Below, piece by piece: positions 1-11,160 of a stretch of DNA of 64,000 bases. The notes under the pieces are model-generated. The model made no database searches. It was not told the origin of the DNA and saw only the letters and a program-made list of their open reading frames with translations. A program made the position numbers and the translations under genes. Each line of letters begins with the position of its first letter. Position 1 is the stretch's first letter. This DNA comes from Spirodela intermedia. Taxonomy: Eukaryota; Streptophyta; Magnoliopsida; Alismatales; Araceae. Location of the stretch: positions 3,098,501 to 3,162,500 of the forward strand of contig LR746281.1 in NCBI GenBank assembly GCA_902729315.2, read 5' to 3'.

Positions 1-340
1 CTCGACGAAAGTCCGAGCTGCGTATCCCGCGGCATTTCCTCCTCCGACGATCACAAACCTGCAGATTAATTAAGAGAGGGGAAAAACGATCGTCCCGAGG
101 ATTAGAAACGCTCCAAATGGAGGAAGGAAAGGGGAGGAGGAGGTGAGTATGTGGTTCTCACTCCCGGTTCTCATTGGCGAAACTCGAGGACGCAGACGCC
201 GCCACCGAGAAGCTCCTCCGAAAGGAAGACGTGCTCAGATGAGAGCAAGGGAGCAGATTGACGCGCCGGAGGGCAGGAGACTGAGGGCACCAGAGGGAGA
301 CTCCGTGCCGCAGGGTGGAAGTACCAGGCGCGGCCGCCAT
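1..340 (-). CDS. MDAR: Monodehydroascorbate reductase, organellar isoform, 5' part (partial)
   Basis: Monodehydroascorbate reductase is an FAD enzyme that uses NAD(P)H to regenerate ascorbate from its radical; this type is sent to chloroplasts and mitochondria. Exon 1 runs 340 to 162: it opens at ATG 340-338 (good context, GCGATGGCG) and encodes a Ser/Arg/Ala-rich transit peptide that includes VSLWCPQSPALRR and ends SFANENRE. A GT donor at 161-160 and an AG acceptor at 60-59 remove a 103-bp intron. Exon 2 runs from 58 to the window edge and reads FVIVGGGNAAGYAARTFVE, the Rossmann GxGxxG FAD-binding start of the family. The codon split GA|G across the junction restores the E before FVIV. The N-terminus matches Arabidopsis MDAR6 as I recall it, including SLWCP and SFANENRE. 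The rest of the ~430-residue enzyme lies beyond position 1. The frame stays open upstream of the chosen ATG as far as 529, so a longer N-terminus is possible. Confidence 0.9.
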
Positions 341-1000
341 CGCCAGCAACCTCCGAACTGCCTCTCGAACAAACCGTACAAAACAGTCAAGGGGTCTGAT
401 GAACAAGATCAAAAACTGGAACCCAAGTCGACAGAAGAGGTTCGGTTTCTTCGCAGTGACTACTCTGAACAGAACAGGTCTACACAAATCACCGATCTCT
501 GCACCCTCTGCGAGGAGGCGACAATTCAAGAGACTCTGGAGTGGGGTCTAAAACAGCGGGGAACGGACCTGCCGGACGCATCATCTTCTCGCTCAGTTGT
601 TTAATCCGGCGGGGAAGACGATCATCAGCAGCCCTTCCGGCAGCGGAGGGGTTCCCGCGACCCCCCCCGGAGGTGAAGGGACGGGGACGGACAAGAGGGT
701 GGGAGGCAGGGAGCGAGGGAAGGGCGCCAAATCAGCAAGAAGAGATCTTTCCTGCCGTCACTGGCCACCACGTGGCGCGGACGAGGAGCACCGCCGCCGC
801 CACAACGGGCTGGATCTCGCTCCGGTCGCCATCTGGGTTCTGGAGAAATGGGCCTCTACAGGGCTAGAACCAGAGTCCAGATGGGACCGCCTATATTCGA
901 ACAATAAAGCATGCTTCCCATAGTTTCAGTAATATGAATAGTAAAACTTCTGAAAGGAACATCAACATAATGACCAGAGCATACCAGAGACAAGCCTTCC
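341..1000 (-). promoter_or_regulatory. Upstream region of the MDAR gene
   Basis: This is the 5' flank of the minus-strand MDAR gene. It is GC-rich up to about 870, then becomes AT-rich. Several overlapping open frames on both strands (for example 541-867 and 597-923, plus strand) are G/C-driven and show no recognisable domain, so I do not call them genes. The part nearest the ATG, 341-529, is open in the MDAR frame. I see no clear TATA box; the sequence around 888-898 is only a weak candidate. Confidence 0.4.
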
Positions 1001-1661
1001 AGGAACGACAGGACTCCACTCCATTCAAAATCCTTCTCTTCTGTGCCCTTTGAATGTCACCTTATTGGCGGGTGATTCTGAATCGCATTAGAGCCTCCAT
1101 TCTTTTCTGCCTTAGATTCAGCTGATATTTACAAGACAGCTGAAGTCCCAGACCTGCAATGTATGCAGATACAATCGATATGAGTTAACGAGCAATAAAT
1201 ATATGTAACACATAAATAAGTAGGGACAGTTTAGAAGAAAAAAAACTCAGTTACCAATCCATGGAGAACAAAATTATCAGAATCAGAAGGGAACACACTT
1301 CACAGAAGAACTATTACTCATCTTGACGGAACTAAAAATTTTAACTCAGAGCAACTGTTCGCATGTTGAATAACCCATGCAATAATATATCACACGTATC
1401 ATGAGAAAAGAGAGAGCAAGCTATGCATAGACGTTTAAACTTCTCTAGATAAGGCCAAGCTTAACTTTACCTTCCTCTGCCCAAGATGCGGATATGTGAG
1501 GTTTCTGAGGCATTGCAGGAATCCGGTTTACACAACTCCGATGTGCCACTTGTGCACCTGTAGAAAATAAAAGCATTGGTAAAATCCAGTAGACAAGTAC
1601 AAGAAGAATGCATCATCTGATTAAGTTAAATTCTAGAGTAGCCTCAAGCAAGTTTCTTCAC

Positions 1662-3060
1662 CTGAAATAAACGTTGAAGAAAAAATCCTGGCATCACCTG
1701 TAAAACTGGTTTTGCAGACTTGTCATTCCCATCTTCATCATCTTCGTCTCTCCTGGCATCATTTTGCAAATCAGTGTCATCATCAGCAGGTGGCTTTGAC
1801 ATTAAGCCACACTTCTTCCCAGAAATGTTTGATACTTTAAATAATCCAATATAATTCCATGAGACCTTTCAGCCTGAAAGTAATGTTGTGTTGTTATATA
1901 TAGGGGTCATGTATTCTAGTTATACAGAGCCACCCAAGAGCCATTCGGTACACTAAGCCACAAAATTAGAATACTATATATATTCTTCCTGATTAAATGT
2001 GATTTTCAGAGTGCACTAAGCTTTCCTGAGGAATTGACTGACAGAAGCAGAGCATCATCCAAGATAGAACAGCAGGCCTTCAGGATGGTGAAGGAAGCAT
2101 AGCAGCACAAATTAACATGACACTGAAAAGCACACCAGAGTTCCAGCAATGCCACAAATAGTATGCAGAAATTCCATCCGAATTGATAACAGTAAGAGCA
2201 TAATATTTATCGCCCAATGCTTAAGTGAGGAAATATCACGAAGAAGGAAAAGAAAATAGCCCCCAAACACCAACCTCAAGTATGGAGAATCAATGTCAAA
2301 GCCACGGAGGTAGTTATAGGCAGAAGATGAGTTATGTTGGGGTTTTTTCCTCTTCTACAACTTATCCACACTTAGCTCCCACATTAGAATAGACTTGGGG
2401 ACTTAATATGAAACAGTAGAAATTACAATGATGCGGGATCAAAGAGAAAAATCAGTACCGAAAAGAAAGTTGAGATTTAAGATTGTCCTTGACTACCACT
2501 GACTTGAGTTGACTTTCTTGAGTAGAAGATTCTTCATTGGATCCGGTGATCCCATCATACAGTCTGTGAGAGAAACAATTTATGGACGACCAAAAGTCTG
2601 GCACCTATTGATCCATACTAATCAGTTCAAAATCATAGTTTCATAATCAGATGAGAACACTCATCCGGGAAAAAAATAAATCTAGGATCATCTGTCGTCC
2701 TAATGAAAATTTAGGATCTCCAGAGTTCTGCACCTTACCTTCACAGAAGCAAATGACACTAAAGACGCAACCATCTTCCCAGAACCTTGGAGACATGATG
2801 ACCTTAATTACCAACAGGATGCAAACAATTTGCCGTGAGGAAGAAGAGCGCGGCAGATGTGTAGAGTGAAAGAGAAAGAGGGGGAGAGAGAGAAAGAGAG
2901 AGGGAGGGAGGGAGGGTACTCATTTCTTCTTCCTAATCGTCTTCGCAGTCTGGATCTTGCCAACCATTTGTTTCATGTTCCTCTCCGCGGATGCAACCGC
3001 CGAAGTCCGCAGCTCTACTAGAGTGGTGAGGAGTGAAGGGGTTCGCGAGCCACGCCAAAG
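1662..3060 (-). CDS. Unidentified spliced minus-strand gene, small protein (tentative)
   Basis: I do not recognise the product. A strong TATA box lies just upstream at 3084-3092. The leader would contain a short upstream ORF starting MKQMVGKIQ, followed by a CT-rich stretch. A coding exon can start at ATG 2774-2772 (MVASLVSFASVK) and ends at a consensus donor at 2739 (AAG|gtaagg). The next exon, 2604 to 2459, is open in the matching phase: it begins VPDFWSSINCFSHRLYDG, contains a Ser/Gln/Lys-rich stretch and ends at CG|gtactg. A third exon, from about 1870 down, can be read in two ways. One gives a short tail ending GRSVA and a stop near 1806. The other is an acidic frame containing MSKPPADDDTDLQND at 1802 and downward, ending at a possible donor at 1662. 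The exon phases do not join the acidic frame to the second exon without another exon, so the model is incomplete. It could also be a decayed gene. Confidence 0.35.
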
Positions 3061-3083
3061 AGGGGGAGATTCAAAAACCAAGG

Positions 3084-3092
3084 CTATTTATA
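3084..3092 (-). promoter_or_regulatory. TATA box of the unidentified gene at 1.7-3.06 kb
   Basis: On the minus strand the sequence reads TATAAATAG, close to the plant TATA consensus, about 30 bp before a GC-richer leader with CT tracts. This supports transcription of the minus strand from about 3060 towards 1000. No coding evidence is needed for this call, but the gene it serves is uncertain. Confidence 0.55.
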
Positions 3093-3099
3093 TGAATTA

Positions 3100-4257
3100 A
3101 ATTGTTTCACATAATTTAACTAAATCCTTTAGTTAAATAATTTCATGTTTACATGAATTAAATTAATTAGTATGTATGTTAGTCTTCGTATCAGAAAAAT
3201 GGCTATTGCCCGAATTAAAGATTTTACGGGTTGAATTTCTCTAAATTCATATTTTTTTAAAAATAATCATCATCAAATTATGACCCCCTTTCACAAGAAA
3301 ATATGAATTAGGTCTTTAAATGCTTCCAATTTAATGAAAAATGGAATTAGATATATCTAGGGGTTGACCTCCTCGAATTGCGCTTAAACAATTATAACAA
3401 TCAGAATGATAACTCCAATTTCATACTATTTAAAGTATAAATTAATTTTTTTGAGAAAAAATTATATCAAAATAAGATTCAGACCCCACCATATTTATGT
3501 AAAGTAGGAACTCCTAACTTCGTGAGGGTTGGAATCTACACATTGAATTTAATTGGTAGGAAAAAAAGTCAACATACTAACAACTTCTTGAGCCATAATG
3601 AGAAGTACTTGATAAATAATTAGAAAAAAATATTTTACCCTCATATTCCATCCAGCAAGATCATTCATGAACCCTACTAACCATAGTATAGTTATGGGAT
3701 TAATCTCTAGTCCTATATGATGTAGAGGTTTTTTTCTTTTTCTAGAGATTAAAGATGAGTCCTCCACTAATCCATCTTGGGGCTTTGCTCACGTCAAGCA
3801 CCCTTGTTGATCTGAATCAAAACCTAGCTGCCATTTTTATTTTGTTAATAAGTTGCCTTTATGTAATTTTTCACTAGATCATGAACATGCATCTAATAAA
3901 GAATAGATGAATAACTAAAAAAAATAGGTCATATTATCCTTAATAAGTTTGCTTTAAGCAATTTTCTCGTTGAAAAATAATTAAACTTGCTCCCATTCTA
4001 TCTATCCACTATGGCATCACCTTGGAGCCACAAGCCAACCTGTTCCAACGGCTAGAGCAAGAACAAGAAGAAGGATAAAAAGAACGACACTTCAAACTAT
4101 ATTTTACACCATCATCATCAAATTATTTTAATTGTATGTAAAATATATACATATATATATATATAATTTTCCAAAACCCACTTCAACCTCTTCACATTGC
4201 TAAATTCTCTTCTACTTGCTTGGTTATGGCGGTAGTAGTGAAGTCCAAGAGCACGAC

Positions 4258-4296
<39 letters not shown>

Positions 4297-4430
4297 CTTC
4301 TTCTTCTTTTCTTAATGAAACTGAATATCTTTGCCGCAAGAAGAAACTGATAAAATTATAATGAACAAGCCGAGTTCATATCTACACCCAGAAACCAAAA
4401 CTTATGAGGGGGCAGTGCACTGACTCACTC
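3100..4430. other. AT-rich intergenic spacer
   Basis: AT-rich DNA with no supportable gene. Short open frames at 3549-3767 and 4118-4339 (minus) have no recognisable domain and the second is partly a translated GA/TC microsatellite. A perfect (GA)n tract lies at 4261-4293 and a short (TA)n tract around 4147-4164. Confidence 0.6.
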
Positions 4431-5292
4431 TTCGGTGCTGCCAGCACCTTCCTCCAAGTGGCATCCACAATCTCCCCACATCACGTAGGGCTGTAAAATA
4501 TAGCAAGGAGAAGACTGTGAGTGCCCAGAATCTCAACTGATGGAAGGAAGGGGGGAGGAATGCGTATTTGGTTAGAATAATAATTAGATTTTATAAAAAC
4601 GATTTTTCAAATATGAACAGATAATACTGTTTTTTTTTTTATAATAATCACTGTGTTACTGTTACACATTCATTAATTCCGGTAATAGCAAGAAAGAAAG
4701 CTTGCTCCTGAAGTAGTAAAATTGAAACAAACAGACCCCATTTCAACATGGTGTTCATCGGTATAATTAGCAATAAGTGACTATTCTTGAGGGAATTCTC
4801 CCATAAAACTATACTTTCAGATGGCATTATTAGTGCTCTTCTTCTTAGTCACGGTGGGAGGTGGGGTATTGTAAATATCAAAGTATTTTTTTTTTTCTTT
4901 GGGCAGGGAAAGTTGAGCACCTTCGCAATGTTCATCTTCCGCACCCATCTGGAGCATCCTGTTGATGTTTCTGCGATTGCCTTTGCTGCTCTCCACAGAA
5001 AACAAGCCAGGATTAGAGCTGTAAAAAACTGTTCATATGCATATATATATCACAGACTATGTCTAGGCATACGCAGGGAGTAAGAAAGAGAGAGTTGACT
5101 GGTGAAAAGGCAAGAGAAGACATCTCTAGGGAAAATTACCTGGTCATGTATCCGCAACTGGAAGTCCCAAATCTGCTCCACCTGCCCTTCATAGAACCTC
5201 TTCCTCTTCAGGCACTGCAATGCAGCTACAGGGAAGGTAGAATATGTAATGCTTTATGACGACCAAATGTAGCAGCATTTTCCTTTTGGTTA

Positions 5293-5317
5293 AAGTCAAA
5301 GTCAAAGTCAAAGTCAT
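5293..5317. repeat. Short hexanucleotide repeat (AAAGTC)n
   Basis: Four head-to-tail copies of AAAGTC, giving repeated GTCAAAG, lie in the intron between exons 2 and 3 of the SNF7-like gene. Read on the minus strand each unit gives TTTGAC, which contains the W-box core TTGAC-like sequence. Probably just a short tandem repeat. Confidence 0.7.
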
Positions 5318-5803
5318 AAGATATTATACCATTAATGGCCAAGTAAAGGTGGTGAGATATTATCCTACGTTGGGAGCTGCCAATTTGTGATATGTAGGGA
5401 AAAACATGAATAAAATCTAAGAAATATCAATTTTATGTCCAAATTTGGAGAAAAATCTTTAAACTGGGCAAGATAACTTCCTGAAACAGAAAAAAAGCTC
5501 ATTATATGAGCAAAAGGTAAGATCCATGATCCTTCAGCAGGGCCCTCACTATGCGATGTACCATTCCCAGAGGAAAGTGGCAATGCAGGCAGTCTGCCAA
5601 GTGTCTCTTCATGCAAAACCTAAACCATGCAAACAGATAGATAGAAGCGGAGTAGAGCTAAAAGTGGAACTGTCTATCTAGATATGGGCGGGCCTGTCTC
5701 AACCTTGTTTGTTGTTTGCCTTGGTGAATTCCTTTGCCCTCTCAACTTCTATCGAAATCTTCTGCTGCAGTGCAGCCTCCTTCCCCTCGAGCATCTCCAG
5801 AGT

Positions 5804-8800
5804 CTGGGAAGCGAAGATATCATTACACAGGAAGCATACTGGAGGTGAGTCATACTGAAAGAATAATACACAGCCTTAATTCAAAAGTTTAGTTAGAAAG
5901 GTGACTTGGTTCGCACAAAAATTAGTCTATCAATTCACGTTAGAGAAATGTAGATGCATTTCTCCAGAGTTGACCTTCAGCATCACCATTATCTTCTGGT
6001 CAACGCAAAGAGGTGACTGATTGGAAGCCATTTTTATTTGGATTGGAAAACGAGACAATCCTAGAATATTAATCTCGAGGAAGGTCAAGGCCTCCGAGTT
6101 CAGATTACTTGTAAATCAGCCGAACTTCAATGTCACTCATGAGAGAATAGCTAGAATCATAATGAAGTGAAATGTCATTCATGCCCCTGAAAGATGCAGG
6201 TGAACGCACATTCTTTCCTATTAATGCTTTCAGATGAAAAAAATTACAGGTAGAAGAAGGATGAAGAAGAGAAACCTCTGCACAAAGTTCAGTACGTTGA
6301 GCAAGAGATATCTGCATTTTCTAGAGTATTAGAAGGTGGAGATTTAGTTTCATCAGATCAGCAACTACCTCATGATCTATTTAGTAAGAGTACGACTTAG
6401 AGTTGAAATACAAATACTATCTGATGATTAAGGCACATATCTGCACAGAAAATGTACCCTGGTAGACAACTACAACGTAAGGACTCAGGTATGCATCACC
6501 TGGCCCAGATGTTCATACTCAAACTGCACAAAGCTGGAGTGAAAAGGTCCCTACAGTGTAATTGGGTGAACATATTTGCTATTTTATCACCTGAACGAAG
6601 ATAAATATCTCCTTCAATGGCTCCACTTGTCGTGTTGAGGCCCTTTGAAACGTGTAGGAGAGGTCTGGGTCGACCTTCTGATTTTTCATGGCCCGCACAA
6701 ACCAAGGTCTCCCACGGACCTGGTGAACCACCGTGCGAGCAGAAGACCAATATCATCTCTGATTACACAAGGATCACTATGAAATTGCTCATGGGAAGGA
6801 CAGTGGAACCACATGTCGTCCTCCGTTGACTTTTTAGTCACATAGCTTTGGCCTGCTCTGTCAAACACTCCTTGTAAATGTTCTGGTCTTTTTTTGGGTC
6901 ACATCTTCCATTAATGCCAGCCTGGGATGCGCCACCTCCATTTTTCAATATATTTCAAGGCCTAATTAGGGAGGCAAATCTCTCGCTACCTTCCTTCTCA
7001 ACTCCTAAATGCCTCAATTATCAGAGCCTCTCAAGTCACACGAGCAACAACAACTAGTGTACGTGAGAAACCCTTGATGTGATCCTTAAAATAGCCCGCA
7101 TCAAAAAGACCACTAAACATCGTAAGAGATCCAAAATAAACTGCTCAAGTCCAACTTTTACATTAAATATGAAGTCATCTACTATTTCTCATCTTCATCC
7201 ACAATCGTTTTCATAATAAATCCCTTGGACTCTGACATGACGATTCTACGGAGTTGAGAAAATATTCAACATCTAAAATTCCTTAAGACATTGGCCTTCT
7301 GGTGTAAAGGCATAGAGTTCTAGATTTGATCATACTTCACCTTCATGTACATAACATAGAATGAGAGTACTATCACAGTTCTCCTGAATGTGGAAACAAA
7401 CGATGATTATCATTTCTCAATGTAAAAAGATCATTCTTGAGAGAGAATCGTCTGGAAAATAAGTGAATCTTTTAAAATATTGAGAATCCAAAAGATACTT
7501 TCATGCAGCATCCAAAGAGTGATAAGCTTCGATTTACCAGTTGATATCACACTCTCTATATAACATTCCAACCATTGACATAAGCTGGATATATATGTGA
7601 ATAGCAAGTGAGCAACTACCGATGAGAATTAAATTTAAAAGACCAAATGAAAGTGACGGTTTTCTGTCGTGACATCAAGAGAGTTGAGCTTGATAATTCA
7701 CTCTCTGCATTATGTTCCAAGAACTAACTGGTGGTTGATATTCTTGCGAAGAGAAACTGCTACTCAAAAAGTAATTTAAAAGGGCAAAAATGAAATCAAT
7801 GGTTTGCACGAATGCAAATTTATAGTTTCTAAATAAGATATATGGTGGATCTTCATGGAACTTCAAAATGATAGTTTGACAGAGATTAAAAAACTGAGGC
7901 AATGAGGGCCACATTATACTATTCTTTTTTTTTCTGTGGCCAAGAATAATTTATGTCATAAACATCTGAACAACATTTTAAGAAGAGGAGACAGACCAAG
8001 CATCCGATAGATACAATTGGCACCGGACACAATTCCCATTAATATACCAGTGCCTATAAAAATCAGCGATCAGATGAGTTCTGACCTGCTTCTGGAAAAA
8101 AGCACCTAACTCATTGCTACAAAAGAAAAGCAGAAACTTTATCAATCTAACTGATTCGGACAATTTCTTGGGAATCCTACCTGATTCTTGACCAATTGTG
8201 TCACCACAAAAAATTGCTGGAGCAACGTACAGCGAGCAAGGATTGCGACCATAAATCATGCCCTACTGAACAGGTCAAAGATTTTAGATTTCGGACCAAT
8301 GGATACTTTTTATGATTCTTCTTACCCTTTCTTCTAATGCTTCTGCTTACTTTTTTCCTCTTGACGCTCTTTTTACTTCACACTTTCCGTGATTATTACT
8401 TAAAGCTATTTCAAAATTCTTGCAGGAAAAATGATCACTAGCAAAGTCAAAAAAGAGCTTAAATACAAGAGAGAAGATCGTTATAGTTTACTTGAAGTCA
8501 TATGCTTTGTACAGATGAAACTCTTTAAGTTATCCATTTCATGATGCTTTAATCACTACTGTCATCCTTCTAGTACCCACAATACTTCAGCACCTCCCAC
8601 TATTTGAGGAGCTCAAATACTAGAGAATTGAACCAATCCTGTTTCTGTTTTCAACTCATTATCCCACCTGATCGACATCATGTACAAGTGAACATTGAAG
8701 TCCCTCGATGTCATTTTTGACGTATTTAAAAGAAATATAGGGAGTTCAGTTTGTATCTCATTGAACTTTGGACTAAGCTGAGGAGGCTTGAGCCTTGGGC

Positions 8801-9613
8801 CTCGAACTTGTGAGTCAAGATCTTTGTTAGAAACTACAAAACAGCGGCTTATAGACTAATACTTCGAAATTTTAAGAGAGTTAACTAGCCCAGGGATTGA
8901 TATTATTCAATGGATATCTTTGGCGATTTTACATTTCTGTCTGTACTCCACTCTCGTTCGCATAAATAAGGTTGCATGATATGACATTATCTTTTTACTG
9001 CCCTTTTAATCATCATTTGCAAGACATTCGTATTGTCAGAGAGATATGGTTGGCATTGGCTGTGCTCAGTAAGTAGGATCCAGAATCACATAAAAAACTA
9101 GGAATTTTTTCAACAGGGTAACCCTTAAAAAAGCAAAACAATCAAATAAGAACCCAAAATAAACTCTGAACACTTTTGCCTAATAACCAAAAATACACAA
9201 ATAATTTGCAAACAAATGCGGCCCAAAAGGATGCTAAAACACTTAAGAATGAACAGTGGCCACTGATTTCATTAAAGCCCTAGACTGGTCCAGGACACCA
9301 CTACTCGCCCCTGAAAAAACAAGAAAAGAAAGCAAGCTAGTCTTACGGCTAGAACTTTAACCTTACTGGAGCCCTCTTTCCCCGACGACAACAAGCAGAG
9401 AAGAGTTATTCAATGTTGCTAAACATCATAAACCCTCACTAACCATCCATGAACATTTTTCTCCACGGGAACGGGCAATGCGCTACCACAAAATAAGGAA
9501 TTGAGCCACAGGCACATCCATTTTCAATGGAGGAAAGAAATATCAGCTAACTAAGAGAGGACGAACTGTCTCAGGGTCCATTTTAGAGAGAAGAGCTTGG
9601 CAACGAGGCCCAC
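5804..9613 (-). other. Intron 1 of the SNF7-like gene, no internal gene seen
   Basis: A 3.8-kb interval between the first two SNF7-like exons. Open frames here (for example 6496-6756, 7675-7914 and 7978-8259, minus; 6617-6829, plus) are short, carry no motif I know and have no supporting splice or start context. I see no transposon termini, although an intron this long may hide old insertions. Confidence 0.5.
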
Positions 9614-10024
9614 CTTCTGCAGTTCTGGGGAAGTCGACGATCTGGACCCTGATTCACCACTACACGCGTTGAAGAGCTTCCTGAACATAGTGACCGTTAA
9701 ATAAGGAACCGCAAGGAGTGCTAAATCCGACAATGCACTGAGGCAGAAGAAGGTAAGCCAAGCGGGAAATGGAAAGATAGCGAGAGCGAGAGAGAGAGAG
9801 AGAGAAGCGAGGAACACTGGTCTCCTCGCTTCCCCCCCCCCCCCCACCACGACAGTCAGACCCCGGTTCGTGAAGCGCTTCTGCCTCTATCTTGACCCGG
9901 AATGGACCGGACCGGTCGGACTAAACCGGGCCGCCTTCAATTTGGCCATAAGATTAGAAGTACTAACGATCATCCCACCTTGGTAAATATTACTTTTAAA
10001 AATATTAAATATAGAATTGCTATT

Positions 10025-10202
10025 CATGTACGTTTGGGAAGATGCATCAACAAAAAAAATTACCAAAAATTATTAAATTTAATTGAGACAAATAAACGAA
10101 TATCATCACATTATCATAAGGGCTTGGTTAAACTATCTATGAAAAGTTTCAAATTATTTAGCATTTAAAATAGTGAAAAATTGCATAACATTTTTATTAT
10201 TT

Positions 10203-10299
<97 letters not shown>

Positions 10300-11099
10300 A
10301 GGATCATCTCGTTCTCTTAGAGAGAGATATCATTTAATTGAGAAGATGCACCAAGAAAAAATTTACCGAAATTAATAACATTTAATTGAGAAAAAATAAG
10401 AAAAAATGAATATCATCACATATTATCACAAGGGCTTGGTAAAACTATCTACAAAAAAAATCCCATCATTTATTATTAAAAATAGTGAAAAAGATCCGAT
10501 CTTACTCAATAGTGCATAATCTTTTTATTATCTATCTCCCTCTCTCTCTCTCACTATTGAGGTCCTCTCATTCTCTTAGAGAGAGAGAGGGAGATTAGAG
10601 GGATAAATTCTATAGATGTGTCTTTGGGAAGATACACCAACATTTTTTTACCAAAAATAATATTTTTTATTGAGAAAAATAAATAAACAACAAGCATCAT
10701 CCCATATTATTATACGGCCATGGTTAAAATTTGTGCATGAAAATTTTCACATCATTTAGTATTTAAAATAGTGAAAAATATCTGGTCTTACTCAACATTG
10801 CATGATCCCTTTATTATTTTTTTCTCTCTCTTGAAGGTACTCTCCTTCTCTTAGAGAGAGAGAAGAGTGAGGGAAGGAGGGATAAATTCGATTGATGTCC
10901 ATTTGGGAAGATGCACCAACAATCTTTATTATAAAAAAATAAAAAATAATAATGAGAAAAATTAATAAATAATTAATATCATCACATGTTATTATAAGGG
11001 CTAGGCTAACTTTGTGTGCGAAAAATGTCACATTATTTAGTAGTTGATACATTGAAGAGTTCTTGTCTTAACATCGCATGATCTTTTTATTATTTTTAT

Positions 11100-11145
<46 letters not shown>

Positions 11146-11160
11146 AGGATCCTCTCCTTA
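10025..11160. repeat. Tandem array of ~280-bp CT-rich repeats (about four units)
   Basis: Four diverged head-to-tail units. Each has the phrase GGGAAGATGCACCAAC or a close variant (near 10,036; 10,343; 10,627; 10,906), then an AT-rich part with AAGGGCTTGGTTAAA and TTTAAAATAGTGAAAAAT, then a (CT)n tract, then TTGAGG and a short inverted repeat around CTCTTAGAGAG. The longest microsatellite of the window, (CT)n followed by (TA)n at 10,208-10,297, belongs to the first unit. Two more units occur at about 12,640-13,195 inside the second copy of the larger duplication. No open frame is conserved between units, so it is non-coding. Confidence 0.75.
10208..10297. repeat. (CT)n-(TA)n compound microsatellite
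   Basis: About 60 bp of uninterrupted CT followed by about 28 bp of TA. It lies inside the first unit of the ~280-bp array. Confidence 0.95.

Larger units (their letters stand above)
4905..9688 (-). pseudogene. SNF7/VPS32 (CHMP4)-like ESCRT-III gene, 3' part decayed
   Basis: SNF7/VPS32 polymerises into the ESCRT-III filament that cuts membranes during multivesicular body sorting. Exon 1, 9688 to 9614, encodes MFRKLFNACSGESG and ends LQK at AAG|gtgggc. Exon 2, 5803 to 5704, has a clean acceptor and starts TLEMLEGKEAALQQK, matching the basic helix-1 region of the family. Exon 3, 5225 to 5140, encodes ALQCLKRKRFYEGQ and FQLRIHDQ, a hallmark of SNF7, and ends at CAG|gtaatt. Phases agree (0, then a split G|CT codon), and the exon boundaries fall where I expect them in plant SNF7 genes. 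The next block, about 5028-4921, is alignable to the exon that normally follows (it contains AAKAIAET, compare the family's AKATTET), but it has a stop in the expected phase and indels that break the frame. I cannot find the acidic C-terminal exons. It is therefore probably a pseudogene or truncated paralogue; a transcript using unusual splicing cannot be excluded. Intron 1 is 3.8 kb. Confidence 0.65.

Noticed and set aside
4440-4500. Candidate C-terminal exon of the SNF7-like gene (CHLEEGAGSTEE, minus strand)
   Set aside because: Only a vague resemblance to the acidic SNF7 tail, with no convincing acceptor or phase link to the preceding exons.
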